Assembly (NCBI RefSeq): GCF_030272615.1
Contig: NC_081411.1
Coordinates: 215,618,654-215,682,653 of the forward strand
From: Cryptomeria japonica
Taxonomy: Eukaryota; Streptophyta; Pinopsida; Cupressales; Cupressaceae
DNA length: 64,000 bases
Direction of reading: 5' to 3'
A model generated the notes under the pieces. The model worked only from the letters and a program-made list of their open reading frames with translations, was not told the DNA's origin and did no database searches. Every line of letters starts with the position of its first letter. Positions within the stretch are counted from its first letter, which is position 1. Shown in pieces: positions 48,838-59,395 of this stretch. The position numbers and the translations under genes were made by a program.

Positions 48838-50420
48838 TGTGTGGTTAAAATGTGGGGATGCCTGCACCTGCAAGAAAACATAGATCACACACACACATGA
48901 GATATTACGTTAGTGAAATCAAGAGATTGAAAATGCAAACTAATCTAATTGTTAGTCCAAGAAATCTCAAGATTGCTAAGCCCATCCCATGCTCCTCTAT
49001 CTCTAAAGATATCTAAGATTCAAGGTGGCCCTCACTTGTAAGAGCACTTGATCCTCAAGACGACAACCTAGAGAACAAGTTATGAATGATGATTATAGGA
49101 TCAAAATGACTACAACTAAGATCCTAGCTAAGGTGAGATGATAGATAAAGATGCAAGATTCAAGATGAAGATATGAAATGAGTTCCAAATTGAAATATTA
49201 AGTGAAATAATTACTCTAATATGAGGATGAGATATGAGAATTTTATGAAAATGATATGAATTAAGCTATCAATATATTATAAACATGCATAAACAAAATA
49301 AGCTATAATACAATTAAAATGGCCTAAATGCTTGTTGATGGGGTTTGAGCTCCTTGATAACTTGCACAACACAATTAGACTATAGATTGGATGAAATAGT
49401 AGTGGATGGATCCTTAGATTGAATAAATGGGCTCTATTTATAGAGAAAATAGAGAAATGGATGGTTGAGATTGAGCAATCTCAACAAGGGCTAGGATTGA
49501 AAGTTTATCAATCCATGTGAGGGATTTAATCTAATCCCAAGCTAACAAATATCACCTTGAGAGGGCTTGAGAGATGCTAAGAAAGAATTAGATTCTAATT
49601 GAGAATTAGGGAAGGCTTCAAGGGGTGACATCATTGGATAATCTTTTATCCAAGGAAGCGGACTATTGTCCAAGAGGTAAACTCGTGTGTAAGGATAAAG
49701 GATGGTCAAGTGGACAACCATCATGGGTTAGGGGTGTGGGCTTGTAAGAGGCATTAAATTCCTTTTGAATACTTTGGAGGATAACTTTCTTCAAGAGAAA
49801 AACCACTAGTGGTCTAGGGGACAAACTTGTAAGAGTCCTACAAATTGGGTATTCAACAAGTTACCTTGTTGAAAGGAGAAGGTCTTATATGCATTTTGAA
49901 GACTTTCTCAAATTTAGGGAAGTGACTCCCCAAATTTAGTGATTGGACATGATGAGGATAATTAGGCCTATTAATGGAGGATTAGAAGGTTTCTAGAAGA
50001 AATTAGGAGGGCAAGTGGGAAATGTAGGATTTGGCAAGTGGGTGAGGGAAAATAGGAATTTTAGTAAATTAAAAAGATTTAATTTAGCCAAAAGAGGATG
50101 CAACTTGCATTTGTAGGATTTTGCAAGTTGGGGGGATTTACAAATAAATTTTGATTTATTTAGGTGCAAAGGAGATCTTAATTAAATGTAGATTTAATTA
50201 AAATGGGAAAGGGAATAAATTGATATTTTTAATTAAATTTGAATTTAATTAAAATGGCTTAGATAGAAGAAGGGTATATTAATTAAATCTTAATCTAATT
50301 AATAGGCGATTAGAAGAATAGGGATATTAATTAAATCTTAATTTAATTAATAGGAATAATTAATGATGATTAAATGAATAAAATCCATTTAATTAGTTGT
50401 GCCAGTTTTAGGTGTCTACA
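48838..50420 (-). repeat. 5' LTR of the outer element
   Basis: 1583 bp, partner of 1377-3014, followed by the CTAAT duplication at 50421-50425. TATA 49434-49442 (minus) and palindrome 49464-49485 are kept. Confidence 0.85.
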
Positions 50421-50425
50421 CTAAT

Positions 50426-52221
50426 CATTTAAATCATTATCTACTTCTCTAACTATATCTCAGTCTATTTCTCTCCCTCTTCCTCTCCCTCTCTATCTTC
50501 ATCTCTACTTAAATTCTCTACTCTAAACTAACAACACTAAAGGCCCAATAACGTAATGCTTTGTGTCTCTTATTTATATTATGTAATTGTTATTTTAATA
50601 TAATATTTATCATTTTATAATCATAAATAAATAATGCTAATTTTAATTTAAAAAATTATTAAAAAAAATTACTCTTCCATTCTCAAGACATATTGACATC
50701 AATCCATTTTTATCTTTGGATGTGGAAAACACTCTATTTGGATTTAAATGACTTCAAGGCTAGAGTATGCATATTTGAGTTGTGAGCAGCATACATAATT
50801 TTCAAGTTGGGATATTTATATTCAAGGATTTGTCAATTTTACCTCATAAAACTCTAATCAAGTTCGATTCTTTTTATTTTTCTAGTTTGTTTAGATTGCA
50901 TGTGATTCAATGTTAACCAAGTTGTTTGAATTCTCATGAGTAAAACATTTCTAAAAAAATTGAACCATTTATGCTTCTCCCACTGATGATCGATTAATTT
51001 TCCCTAAAATGAAAACTTATATCAACTATGATTGGGCTATTGCTCATATGTTTTAACACTGCTATATTGAAACTAATATCCCCTAATAGCTTCATGGAGC
51101 TAGGAGAGAGTAGATAGAAAAATACAATGTCATACATTATATAGCAAAGCTAAACAGCTTGGAGTAAAAGATGTGATAAAATAAGATTTTCACACTACCC
51201 ACAAAACATGAGAAAACTACAAAAAGGATAGTGGCTAGGTTGGAGGAGTAAGTCAAAAATCTATTTGAATCATAAGAAAGATCTACCTTGAGTACTTGTC
51301 TTTAATGTTGTAGATTGATTGCAGATGTAAATGTAGATGTGCATTCCAAGGATATAGAACTAGAGGTAGTTGGGATTACAATCTCCAATACTTCCCCTTA
51401 ATCACAAGTACTAAATGTTTTTGTTTTTTTTTTACTTCTTTCATTGATGCTTTGGCATCTAAAATATTCTAGTTTTAGTGATCGAACTTAATAAATCCAA
51501 TATTGCTATTGGGATGTTCTAACCATGAGCTTTGGCCCATTTGGTAACCAATTCATCATAGATTCAGGTGTCAAACACTTGTTTTTTCAACACCCCTCAT
51601 AGAGTCACATTATGGGTTCTTGGGGATCCTAGTGGGCTCTGTTGGCCTCAAACATGCTTATACAATTTCAAAATATTGTGGCATTCAAGAGCATTACTTC
51701 CTTACCATTGATAGTTTCACTTATCTTTTCACAATTTCATTCAGCTTCCATCCTTCTTTTACCTTTCGATATATAGACTTTAAAAATGAACTTCTACACA
51801 ATTTTTCTTTTTCTCAGCTTCTACACATACTCATCCAACCTCTTTAGACTTTGCACATCCTACATAACCAGCTTCAAAATGGATAATAGTAACAACAAAA
51901 ATTAACTAACATCCTTTGCTCAATCTTTTGAGACTACCAATTTCATTCCAAAATAAACTTCAAACATTCAAAATTGAAAAAAACATTTTTTTCATTTGTT
52001 AGCTATGTCTTAACAACAATCTCCTTTAACATTTCTTTCAATGACTTACACTTGATTTTTATTCCTTTAAATTGGCAGATATTATTTGCCTTCAAAATAG
52101 CTCCTTTATCTTGGTTATATATTTTCTTTGATAACAAATGATATGTAGTTGACTTCCTTTCTGAAAAATTAGCAAACTCCTTTGAATGCAATTCACCTCC
52201 TACTAAATACAAATATGAAAA
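50426..52221. other. Unclassified AT-rich DNA between the two nests
   Basis: Nothing recognisable: no long frame, tandem repeat or LTR border. It is the right-hand flank of the outer element's insertion site. Confidence 0.5.
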
Positions 52222-53462
52222 TGTTGGCATTTGATCATTTGGTCAACCGATAATGTAATGTAATGGCTTGATGCAACCAGTATATGTTTGTTTTGCATAA
52301 AGACTAGATTTATGTATGATGACTATTTTGTATGTTGTCATTGATGGCAACTATGTTTCTTTAAGTCATCTAAGTCCTACAGTTCAAATGGATAGACTTA
52401 ACCGATAAAGCAGAAACAGTTTTATCATAACCAATAATTAGGACTTCAACCAATAAATGACAGACAGTGTTACATTCTGACAACCAGTATATCAAAATCC
52501 ATGAAGGATGAAGGAATGTGGTTTTGCAACAATGTTGATGACTATCAGATGAAGATAACTTCATGACCGCACGAGCAGATTTGATCAGATGAATGAGATT
52601 TGATCAACAAGGGAAAGATCAAGAAACACAATTAACTGATAGTGATGAAAATCACTCAGATCAGTAAAATGGCACAAAATTTGATTTGTTATGTCAGTGA
52701 ACGACATAACTAAAGGGTACAATGAAAGATTGTATAGATGCATTGAACCTAGGGAATTGTAACAAGGTTCTAGCCAACCTTATGATAATTTTAATTGTGT
52801 GATGAGGTGTGAAAGGATATATATACATGAGCTTGATAGTGTGATATGTGATGAGCGAATTTTGTATTTCTGATAGTGCGAAGATCAAAGGAATTGAGAG
52901 ATGAAATCTTTGTGATGTTGTAATGTTCTGAAGCGGATCTTATCAAACATAGAAGGTTTTATATTCAGATCATTTGTACTTGTTGTCTCCCTAATAGCTG
53001 CAGCAAGAAAATTCTCTTACAAGGTCACTCCTAACAGGGTGTAGTCAGATCCTAACAGTTCTGATCATTAAATCCTCTAACCAAGTGACACATTAGCTTG
53101 TGTTTTCAAGTCCCAGTAACTTGGGTAGCTCCTAACAGGGCTGGTCCTCACAAGCCTTTTTGTAAAGCTCCTAACCAAGCTTAGACACTTCTAACTGGGT
53201 GTTGTAGACCTTAACCGGTTAGATCTCTATACTGAAAATAGTGGATCATGTGGGTACCAACTCCCACTGTGGTTTTTCCCATTTGGGTTTTCCATGTATA
53301 ATCTCTTGTGTCATGTGGTTTATTCTTTATGTGGTGATTGCATACTTGGTGTTATTTCTTGCATGTCTATTGAGTTTTAAGTTGGTGAAATTGATATTCA
53401 GTTTTGTATTGTTTTTACTATCACTGATTCACCCCCCCTCTCGCTGCCTTATAAGTTCATCA
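52222..53462 (+). repeat. 5' LTR of the right copia-type element
   Basis: TGTTGGCATTTG to AAGTTCATCA, 1241 bp. It shares the TGTTGGCAT start, the CTAACAGGG-type repeats and the CACCCCCCCTCTC end with the left copia LTR, but is otherwise diverged. Confidence 0.8.
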
Positions 53463-53464
53463 AT

Positions 53465-53476
53465 TGGTATCAGGGC
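53465..53476 (+). other. Primer binding site, initiator tRNA-Met type
   Basis: TGGTATCAGGGC, one mismatch to the standard TGGTATCAGAGC. Confidence 0.75.
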
Positions 53477-53530
53477 ATAACTTCCTTAAATATTAAACAC
53501 TTGGAAGGGATCTCTAATCCTAAGGCAAAT

Positions 53531-55146
53531 ATGGGTGAAGGAATGAGCTATAGAGAGATGGCTAGAGAACTTGTTGAAACCAAGGATGAGCTAGAAACCC
53601 TAAGAGGCAAGTATAAGACAATACTAGCTAAAAGGAAGGAACTGGCCGAATAATTGTTGGAGACCTTTGGTAGCAGCTCTTCAAATGAGGTGAACATTGA
53701 TGCACTAGTTGAAGAAGTGGAGAAGTTGAATGGTGAGAAGACTAACCTAAGAAGAGAGATGGAAGCACTTACAATTCAGATGAGTGAGGAACTTGAAGCT
53801 AGAAGAAAGGTTGAGGATCAGATCTGAGATAAAGAGCATGAAACATTTAAGATCAAGAAGGAGAATGCAACTTTGTATGAACATTGGCATGAGGAGAAAG
53901 AAGAAAAAGAAGAATTACAGTCAGATCTTGAAATGGCAATGTCTCTTAGAGAGACCCTCATGAAAAGAAATGAAGATCTTATAAAGGAACTTGTTGAGGC
54001 TAATGAGAAGCGTGATAAATTCAACAAGAGCTCCTCTATGTTGGATGAACAGATCCAATCTTAAAGGATGAAAGGTGACCTGTGTTGTTTTGCTAGGACT
54101 AGATTCTGTGCTACTCCCACCTGAAGCAGGGGCCCATCTAATTTTAGCCTATCAAATAATAGGGGTTGATCCTATCCATTTCTGGAGCCGATACAAGCCC
54201 ATCCCTAGTGGTTGGACACCCCTCGTCGGAAAAAGAAAGCATATTAACAACCGCCCCTTACCCTTAAAATAGTAGGGGTAGTGCCCTTTTTTCAATTCAA
54301 TACTTTCACCCCAACCTCAGTCTTGATCCTACCTCAGGAATCTGGGTCAACCCACCTGACCTCGACATTGTTGCAAAGGAATAAACCAATTCCGATACAT
54401 CTGGGTTAGGATACAATACATCTGACAAGGGAGAACCTTATGGTACCAAGAGCTACATGTATGAAGGTAAAACTTCTCCTAAGGCTCAGAAGCCTACCGG
54501 TAAGAAATCTTACAAACTTCTTTTCTTTAACTGTCTTAAACCAGGACATATTGCTAATGTTTGTAGAAGCATAACTGATGCTAATATTGGTTATAGACCT
54601 AATACTAGATATGTGCCTAGGAGATTTGAAGGTTATTATTATACATGCCACATGTATGGGAATAGATCAATTGAATGCAGATATGGAGCAAACAATCCAG
54701 AACCTCACATGAATCCAAGACCTATTGGTGATTAGAGGAGGAATTTCATTGACTGTAGGAACACAAATTGGCAAAGACCATATGTTAACTGGTCTAGTCC
54801 TTATGAGATGGAAAAGAGAGTCAATGTGACTTGTTCAATTTGCAACAATTTCGGACATGTGGCAATGAACTGCAAAAGACGAACAGGTAGAGGCAACTCA
54901 GGACCTTGGAGAGAATCTAGAATGGCATGCTATCATTGCAACAAACTAAGACACATTGCCAAGTTCTACAAAACACAGAAGAACTAACTAGTGAATCATC
55001 CTGTAGACCAGAAAGGAAAGCAGAAGGTTGATATTGAAGAAACCAAAGTTGAGATGAATAAGATCTGGAAGAAGAAGAGTGATGAAAAACCATCTAAGGA
55101 ATCAGATTCTTCACCTAATATGGAGAATCCATCTTCGACAAACTAA
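53531..55146 (+). pseudogene. Gag-like ORF1: coiled coil plus CCHC knuckles, broken
   Basis: Starts MGEGMSYREMAREL. The first 175 codons are charged and heptad-like (coiled coil), with stops at 53651, 53825 and 54062. About 320 bp of foreign-looking DNA (about 54075-54395) then separates this from the second half, which runs in another frame from about 54400 to 55146. The second half has four knuckle-like motifs: FNCLKPGHIANVC (first Cys lost), YTCHMYGNRSIEC (His lost), CSICNNFGHVAMNC (intact CX2CX4HX4C) and CYHCNKLRHIAKFY (last Cys lost). Stops occur at about 54733, 54985 and 55144. This suggests a nucleic-acid-binding gag protein; homology to a named copia gag is not established. Confidence 0.7.
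54075..54395 (+). other. Unexplained insert inside the gag-like ORF
   Basis: Separates two halves of one protein. It has no recognisable family, LTR ends or clean duplication. The word AGTAGGGGTAGTGCCC lies near 54270 and ATAATAGGGGTTGATCC near 54157. Confidence 0.45.
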
Positions 55147-55628
55147 GTTGTTTTTACAACTTGGGGTGAGCTTATTGTCAAACCTTGATTTCAACCCCTA
55201 GATGATGTACTGTAAGTTAAATATGCATATTTTGATGCATTTTGATGTTTTGATGTGTTTTTGGATCATAACCGGTAAATATCATTGAGTTTTTGCTACC
55301 GGTAATATGCTTTAGAGGTTGCTAAGGCGTTTTAGAGTTTTGTTCGTAAATGCATTTATTGTAGTAGTTAAAGTGCAAATAAATAGAACTTTTTGAATTT
55401 CATTTATCACTTTGTGTCTTGAGAACTTTTGGCAAAGTGAGCAGAGTAGAGATAAGTTTGTCCAAGCAGCATTCAGATCATTTACTAGCATCTGAGGTGA
55501 TCAAAATGAAGTTTGATTCAATGATTGAGTGTTGAAAGTTTTTGATGGTCAGAAACCCTAGTACCAAAGAAGAAGAGGTATTTCTCAATGAATCTTACCC
55601 TTTGCTTCAAATTTTTGCATATTGTAGT
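55147..55628 (+). other. Spacer between ORF1 and ORF2
   Basis: Non-coding, about 480 bp. CTGTAAGTTA at 55210 could be a splice donor and GCATATTGTAG at 55617-55627 an acceptor, directly before the ORF2 ATG. Splicing would join ORF2 to an upstream exon. Confidence 0.35.
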
Positions 55629-57411
55629 ATGGATACTCTGCATCTAGTTGATGTGACCTAGAGGGCAAGACCTAGATACAATTGACATCCATACAATTTG
55701 AAGGAAACTAACCCTATCAATGCCCTATCTAGTGTACTGAATGGTGTTTTGCATGTAGAGGATGTAAGATCCTTTTGTCACTGCAAACTTCAAGACTTGG
55801 GAGTTGCAGTTATTTATGAGCAATACAGATCTCTATGTAATGAACAGGGAAGATTGAAAGAACAGTTCAGAAGCGTAGCTGATAAAATTTTTCATCATGC
55901 GATCAATTTCATTGATAATTTTGATGACAAGTTGGTGAGATTTGTTTTGAGTTGTATTCATGATCAGTTCATGTGGTTGGATAGACCTCACAAAATCACT
56001 AAGGAAGCAATCTATGTTGTAACCAGCTTCTGGTCAATCGGTGAAGTGTCATTGCTTAGGTCTATACCTAAGAATGATGTTGAGAAGTTTACTGGGACTA
56101 GAGTAGATACAAGAGCCATGACTGTGAACGATATTAATGATCTTGTTAAATTTGCATCTATGGTGATTGGCTATAGAATTTTCTATTCAAGCATAATGAA
56201 CAGTATACCAGTAGCAGCAATTCACACTGCATACCAGATGATTAAGGAAAATGTGGACTATGACTTGACTGAAGCTCTAAGGAGTCAATTAATGGCAAAT
56301 TTGGAAGCAGTCAATAAGGACAAGAAGATTAGATTCAAGTTTGGACAGCTTATCATGGGCTTATTCTTTTATTTCCAAAACTTTTTCCCCGGTATTGGTG
56401 ATGTATAATGGATAATCGGGACACCTATCCTATTGCAGATGAAGAACAGCATTAGGATGCTGAAAACCAAGTTTGATGATATTTCATGGGAATATTTTAA
56501 GAAATTTCAGGAGGAAATGCATGCTAGGGAACGCATACCAGCATAGGTAGTCAATTGATATGAGGATTCTATCTGTTTTATGGTTGACACAGATAAATGC
56601 TTGATGGAAGTTGTTATTCTTAGGACCACATGGGTAATGCCCATGGGTTATGAAGTAGATAAAGATCTACTTGTTTCTTATGTTGATCATTTGTTAGCTC
56701 AATCGGTCGATACCACCACTGAGACATTTGGAACCTACAAGGAGAAACTAATGAAAGTGCACTCTGAATTACAAAAACTGGTGATTGCAAAGAAAGTAAG
56801 AAAAGAGGTACAAGCCTTTACTGAGCAAACTAGATTTCACAAACGAATAGATAGCTACAACAAGAGCCAAATATGAGGCTCAACAAGGTGGAACTTCTAG
56901 TGTACCAACTGGCACCCCCACCGGTAAGGCTAGAGTAGCCAAAGCAGCTGAGAAGAAGAAAGTACAAGAACCTAAGGTAAAGCCTGTTGAATCTCAAAGA
57001 GGGAAACCCTCTAAAATTCAATTTCGAAGGAAAGGTAAAACTATTGAGCCTCCTGTTGTGCCTGCGCAAACTAGAAAAATAAAGAAGGAGAAAGCTCACA
57101 AACCGGTGACAGATATAGATGAAACAAAATCAAAAGAAGATAAGAAAGAACTAAGGGCAAGTGCTAAGAAGCAGAAGACTACTCAAAAAGGTAAAGAAGC
57201 TATGAAAATATTGGCACTTGAAGATTATTTCACTAGATTGATTAGAATTATTAAGGAGTATGGCATTTACAAAGGTTTAAACATATTGTTTACTCATTTG
57301 TCTAAAAGTCAATGAAGGGAGATTGATGATGCAGTCATCTTTAGTATGAAAAAGTATAGCAAAGCACTCATTGGACTACAAGGGAAAATTCTAGACACTT
57401 TGTATAATATT
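55629..57411 (+). pseudogene. ORF2, unrecognised, truncated by a Tat insertion
   Basis: One protein-like frame from MDTLHLVDVT, with stops at about 55659, 55686, 56406, 56556 and 56568, a frameshift near 56835-56860 and a further stop at 57313. It still reads into the insertion point at 57411. The first 260 residues look globular and mixed alpha; the part from about 56880 to 57200 is Lys/Pro/Gln-rich and basic; the end is amphipathic. No protease, integrase or RT signature is present. I do not recognise the family. A capsid-like or captured host protein are both possible. Confidence 0.55.
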
Positions 57412-58164
57412 TGTTTATGGTGAAAATGGATAACAATAATAACAAAATTGAAAGGCTAAATGAATTCAACCACCAAACCCTAGCCTAACAACAACAAAGA
57501 TCCACCATAACATATGAAGATTACCTAAGACAATGCAAATCAAATGAAATCACAAAGATTATACCATTACATGTCCAATAGGGTTTTGATCTCCATTTTT
57601 CCTATCTCCATTGATCTTGCTTGATATATTTGCTCTCAGATTTTATGTGCACAAGAGCTCAACAAAGAACGGAATGTGGTTGCAAGTAGGATCGTAGTGT
57701 AGTCAAGTCCTTAAGATCAGCGATTAGGGTTTGATAATGAAGAAAGCATCTCCTTAAATAGAAGACACTATATGAAATGGAGGGATAAGATTGAGAGGTG
57801 TAAAAAGAAGGTCGGCTATGATTAGAGGGTAGGTAGAGGAAATAATAAAATAATGAAAGAGGTAGGTAGTGTAGAAATTAAGAGATGAATGACATGTGTC
57901 ATGTGTAGAAAAAGGCTAATAAATTAATTAAATAAATAAAGATTTATTTAATTAATAGAAGAAGTGGGATCAATTTATTTAATTTAGGAAAAGGATAATT
58001 TAAATAAATAAATGTATTTATTCAAATGAGAAATAAGGCTAGAAGAGGATAAATGAATTAATTAAATAAATAAATATTTATTTAATTAATAGAAGAATTA
58101 GGCTTAGATAATTAAATAAATAAAATATTTATTTAATTAGACATGACAATTTTGGGTGTCTACA
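57412..58164 (-). repeat. 3' LTR of element 2
   Basis: Begins (minus) TGTAGACACCCAAAATTG at 58164, after a PPT, and runs about 750 bp to TGTTTATGG at 57412. The outer edge is inferred from the TG...CA rule and from the end of ORF2 coding. TTAATTAAATAAAT blocks at 57920-58140 resemble the other Tat LTRs. Confidence 0.7.
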
Positions 58165-58181
58165 TTTTGCCCCTCTTTGAG
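58165..58181 (-). other. Polypurine tract of element 2
   Basis: CTCAAAGAGGGGCAAAA on the minus strand, identical to that of the outer element at 3015-3031. Confidence 0.8.
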
Positions 58182-58411
58182 ACAATGCGGCTTATCGTGT
58201 TGTTTCAAAGAAGATAAGATGAACTGATACAGAGTTGCCCCAAGATGGGAATGATATGCCCCCTCAAGAGATTGGATGAAAATGTTTGAAAGGATCGTAG
58301 ACAATCTCTCAATAAGAAAGACAAGATAGAATGGACTGACCGGATAAAGTGACAGACTCACGGGATAATGAAGACTAACTCGGGAAACGAGGGCTAAGGC
58401 GAGGGTTAGGC

Positions 58412-58420
58412 TATAAGATA
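58412..58420 (+). promoter_or_regulatory. TATA box of the antisense PMD gene, element 2
   Basis: TATAAGATA, 99 bp before the ATG at 58511. It matches the position of the box in element 1 (103 bp). Confidence 0.5.
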
Positions 58421-58689
58421 GACCACGGGGGAAAATACATCCTCATTGTCATCCACACATCCAAGAGAACAGAGTGCAGAGCAAAAATTGAGCAGCAGCA
58501 GTTAGCAGCGATGGCTTTCGTTCATAGATTCGATCGCGTTTGCCGATTCCAGAGGCCAGCAGAGGCGGGAGAGCCGGTAAGTACCACCAAACCTCCTCGT
58601 ACTTCGATGCATTTAATTTTGTCATTAATGTATAGTAGTTAAAGCAATAAATGTGCCTAGGAATAGGATACAAAAAAGTCCAAAAATGC

Positions 58690-58940
58690 TTAGGCGCGTC
58701 TACGTTGGTGCCAGGCACGTCTATGTCCGCTAGGCGCGTCTATGTAGGTGCCAGCCGCGTCTGTGTCTAGAACCACGTCTATGTCGAATGCGGGTGCGTC
58801 TGTGTCATGTAGGAGCGTCTGTGTTGCCCAGGCACGTATACGCACAGCATAGGCACGTCTATGTCATACAGGCACGTCTGTGTTGTTCAGACGTGTCTGT
58901 GCAGTCTCTAAGTGTGTTTGTGTCAGAAAAGCGTGTTTGT
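58690..58940 (+). repeat. GCGCGTCTATGT minisatellite in the PMD intron
   Basis: About ten units of about 24 bp such as AGGCACGTCTGTGTTG. Unrelated in sequence to the AGCGCT repeat in the element 1 intron but at the same place. Confidence 0.75.
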
Positions 58941-59074
58941 GTTAGAAAAATGCAAACTTTCATCTTCCAGGTCAAATCGACAGTTCTGTGATGAACATAC
59001 GCTGTCGATTGGATAAGCTGCTGAGAGGATACACTCGAGCAGGTCCTCTAGGGAAGACTAGGATAGATCAAGGC

Positions 59075-59395
59075 ACTTTGTGATGAATAGTGAGTACCAA
59101 GATAGAGTACTTTGTGATGAACAGGGAGTACTAAAATTGTGAGAGCAGCACTTTGTGATGAACAGGGAGTGCAAATGTGAGGAGCACTTTGTGATGAACA
59201 GGGAGTGCAAAACACGTAGTACTTTGTGATGAACAAGGAGTACCACTAGGATAGAAGCAACACTTTGTGATGAACAGTGAGTGTCACTGGGATAGATAGC
59301 AACACTTTGTGATGAACAGGGAGTGTCACTAGGATAGATAGCCATATGCATTTAGATAAAAAGTAGCATTTTGTGATAGACAGTGAATGCCACTA
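59075..59395 (+). repeat. GCACTTTGTGATGAACAGGG minisatellite in the PMD intron
   Basis: Eight or nine units of 35-50 bp with the core CACTTTGTGATGAACAGGGA. The Ser/Cys-rich minus-strand frames here are by-products. Confidence 0.8.

Larger units (their letters stand above)
1377..50420 (-). mobile_element. Outer LTR retrotransposon (Tat-like gypsy, pol-less), shell of the nest
   Basis: Two related LTRs in the same minus orientation, a PPT beside the left one, a PBS beside the right one and matching CTAAT duplications define one element spanning 49 kb. Most of the span is later insertions: a foldback element with copia, gypsy and a solo LTR inside it, and a copia solo LTR in the leader. The element's own internal DNA (3015-3364, 38199-43795, 46866-48837) has a leader and 3' region resembling those of the Tat element at 9872-28288, for example the stretch about leader 12010-12060 against 47690-47745. 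I find no gag, protease, RT or integrase in it, so it is either an internal deletion or a non-autonomous derivative that relied on a related element. Confidence 0.82.
52222..57411 (+). mobile_element. Copia-type LTR element without visible pol (5' part)
   Basis: An LTR, an initiator-Met PBS, a gag-like ORF and an unrecognised second ORF, then an abrupt change at 57412 where a Tat element on the other strand begins. The remaining internal region and the 3' LTR must lie beyond 64000. No protease, integrase or RT is seen in the 3.9 kb available, where copia pol would normally have begun. It is probably a non-autonomous derivative. Confidence 0.6.

Noticed and set aside
59048-59351. Cys/Ser-rich minus-strand frames with repeated SSQS
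   Set aside because: They are translations of the CACTTTGTGATGAACAGGG minisatellite inside the PMD intron.
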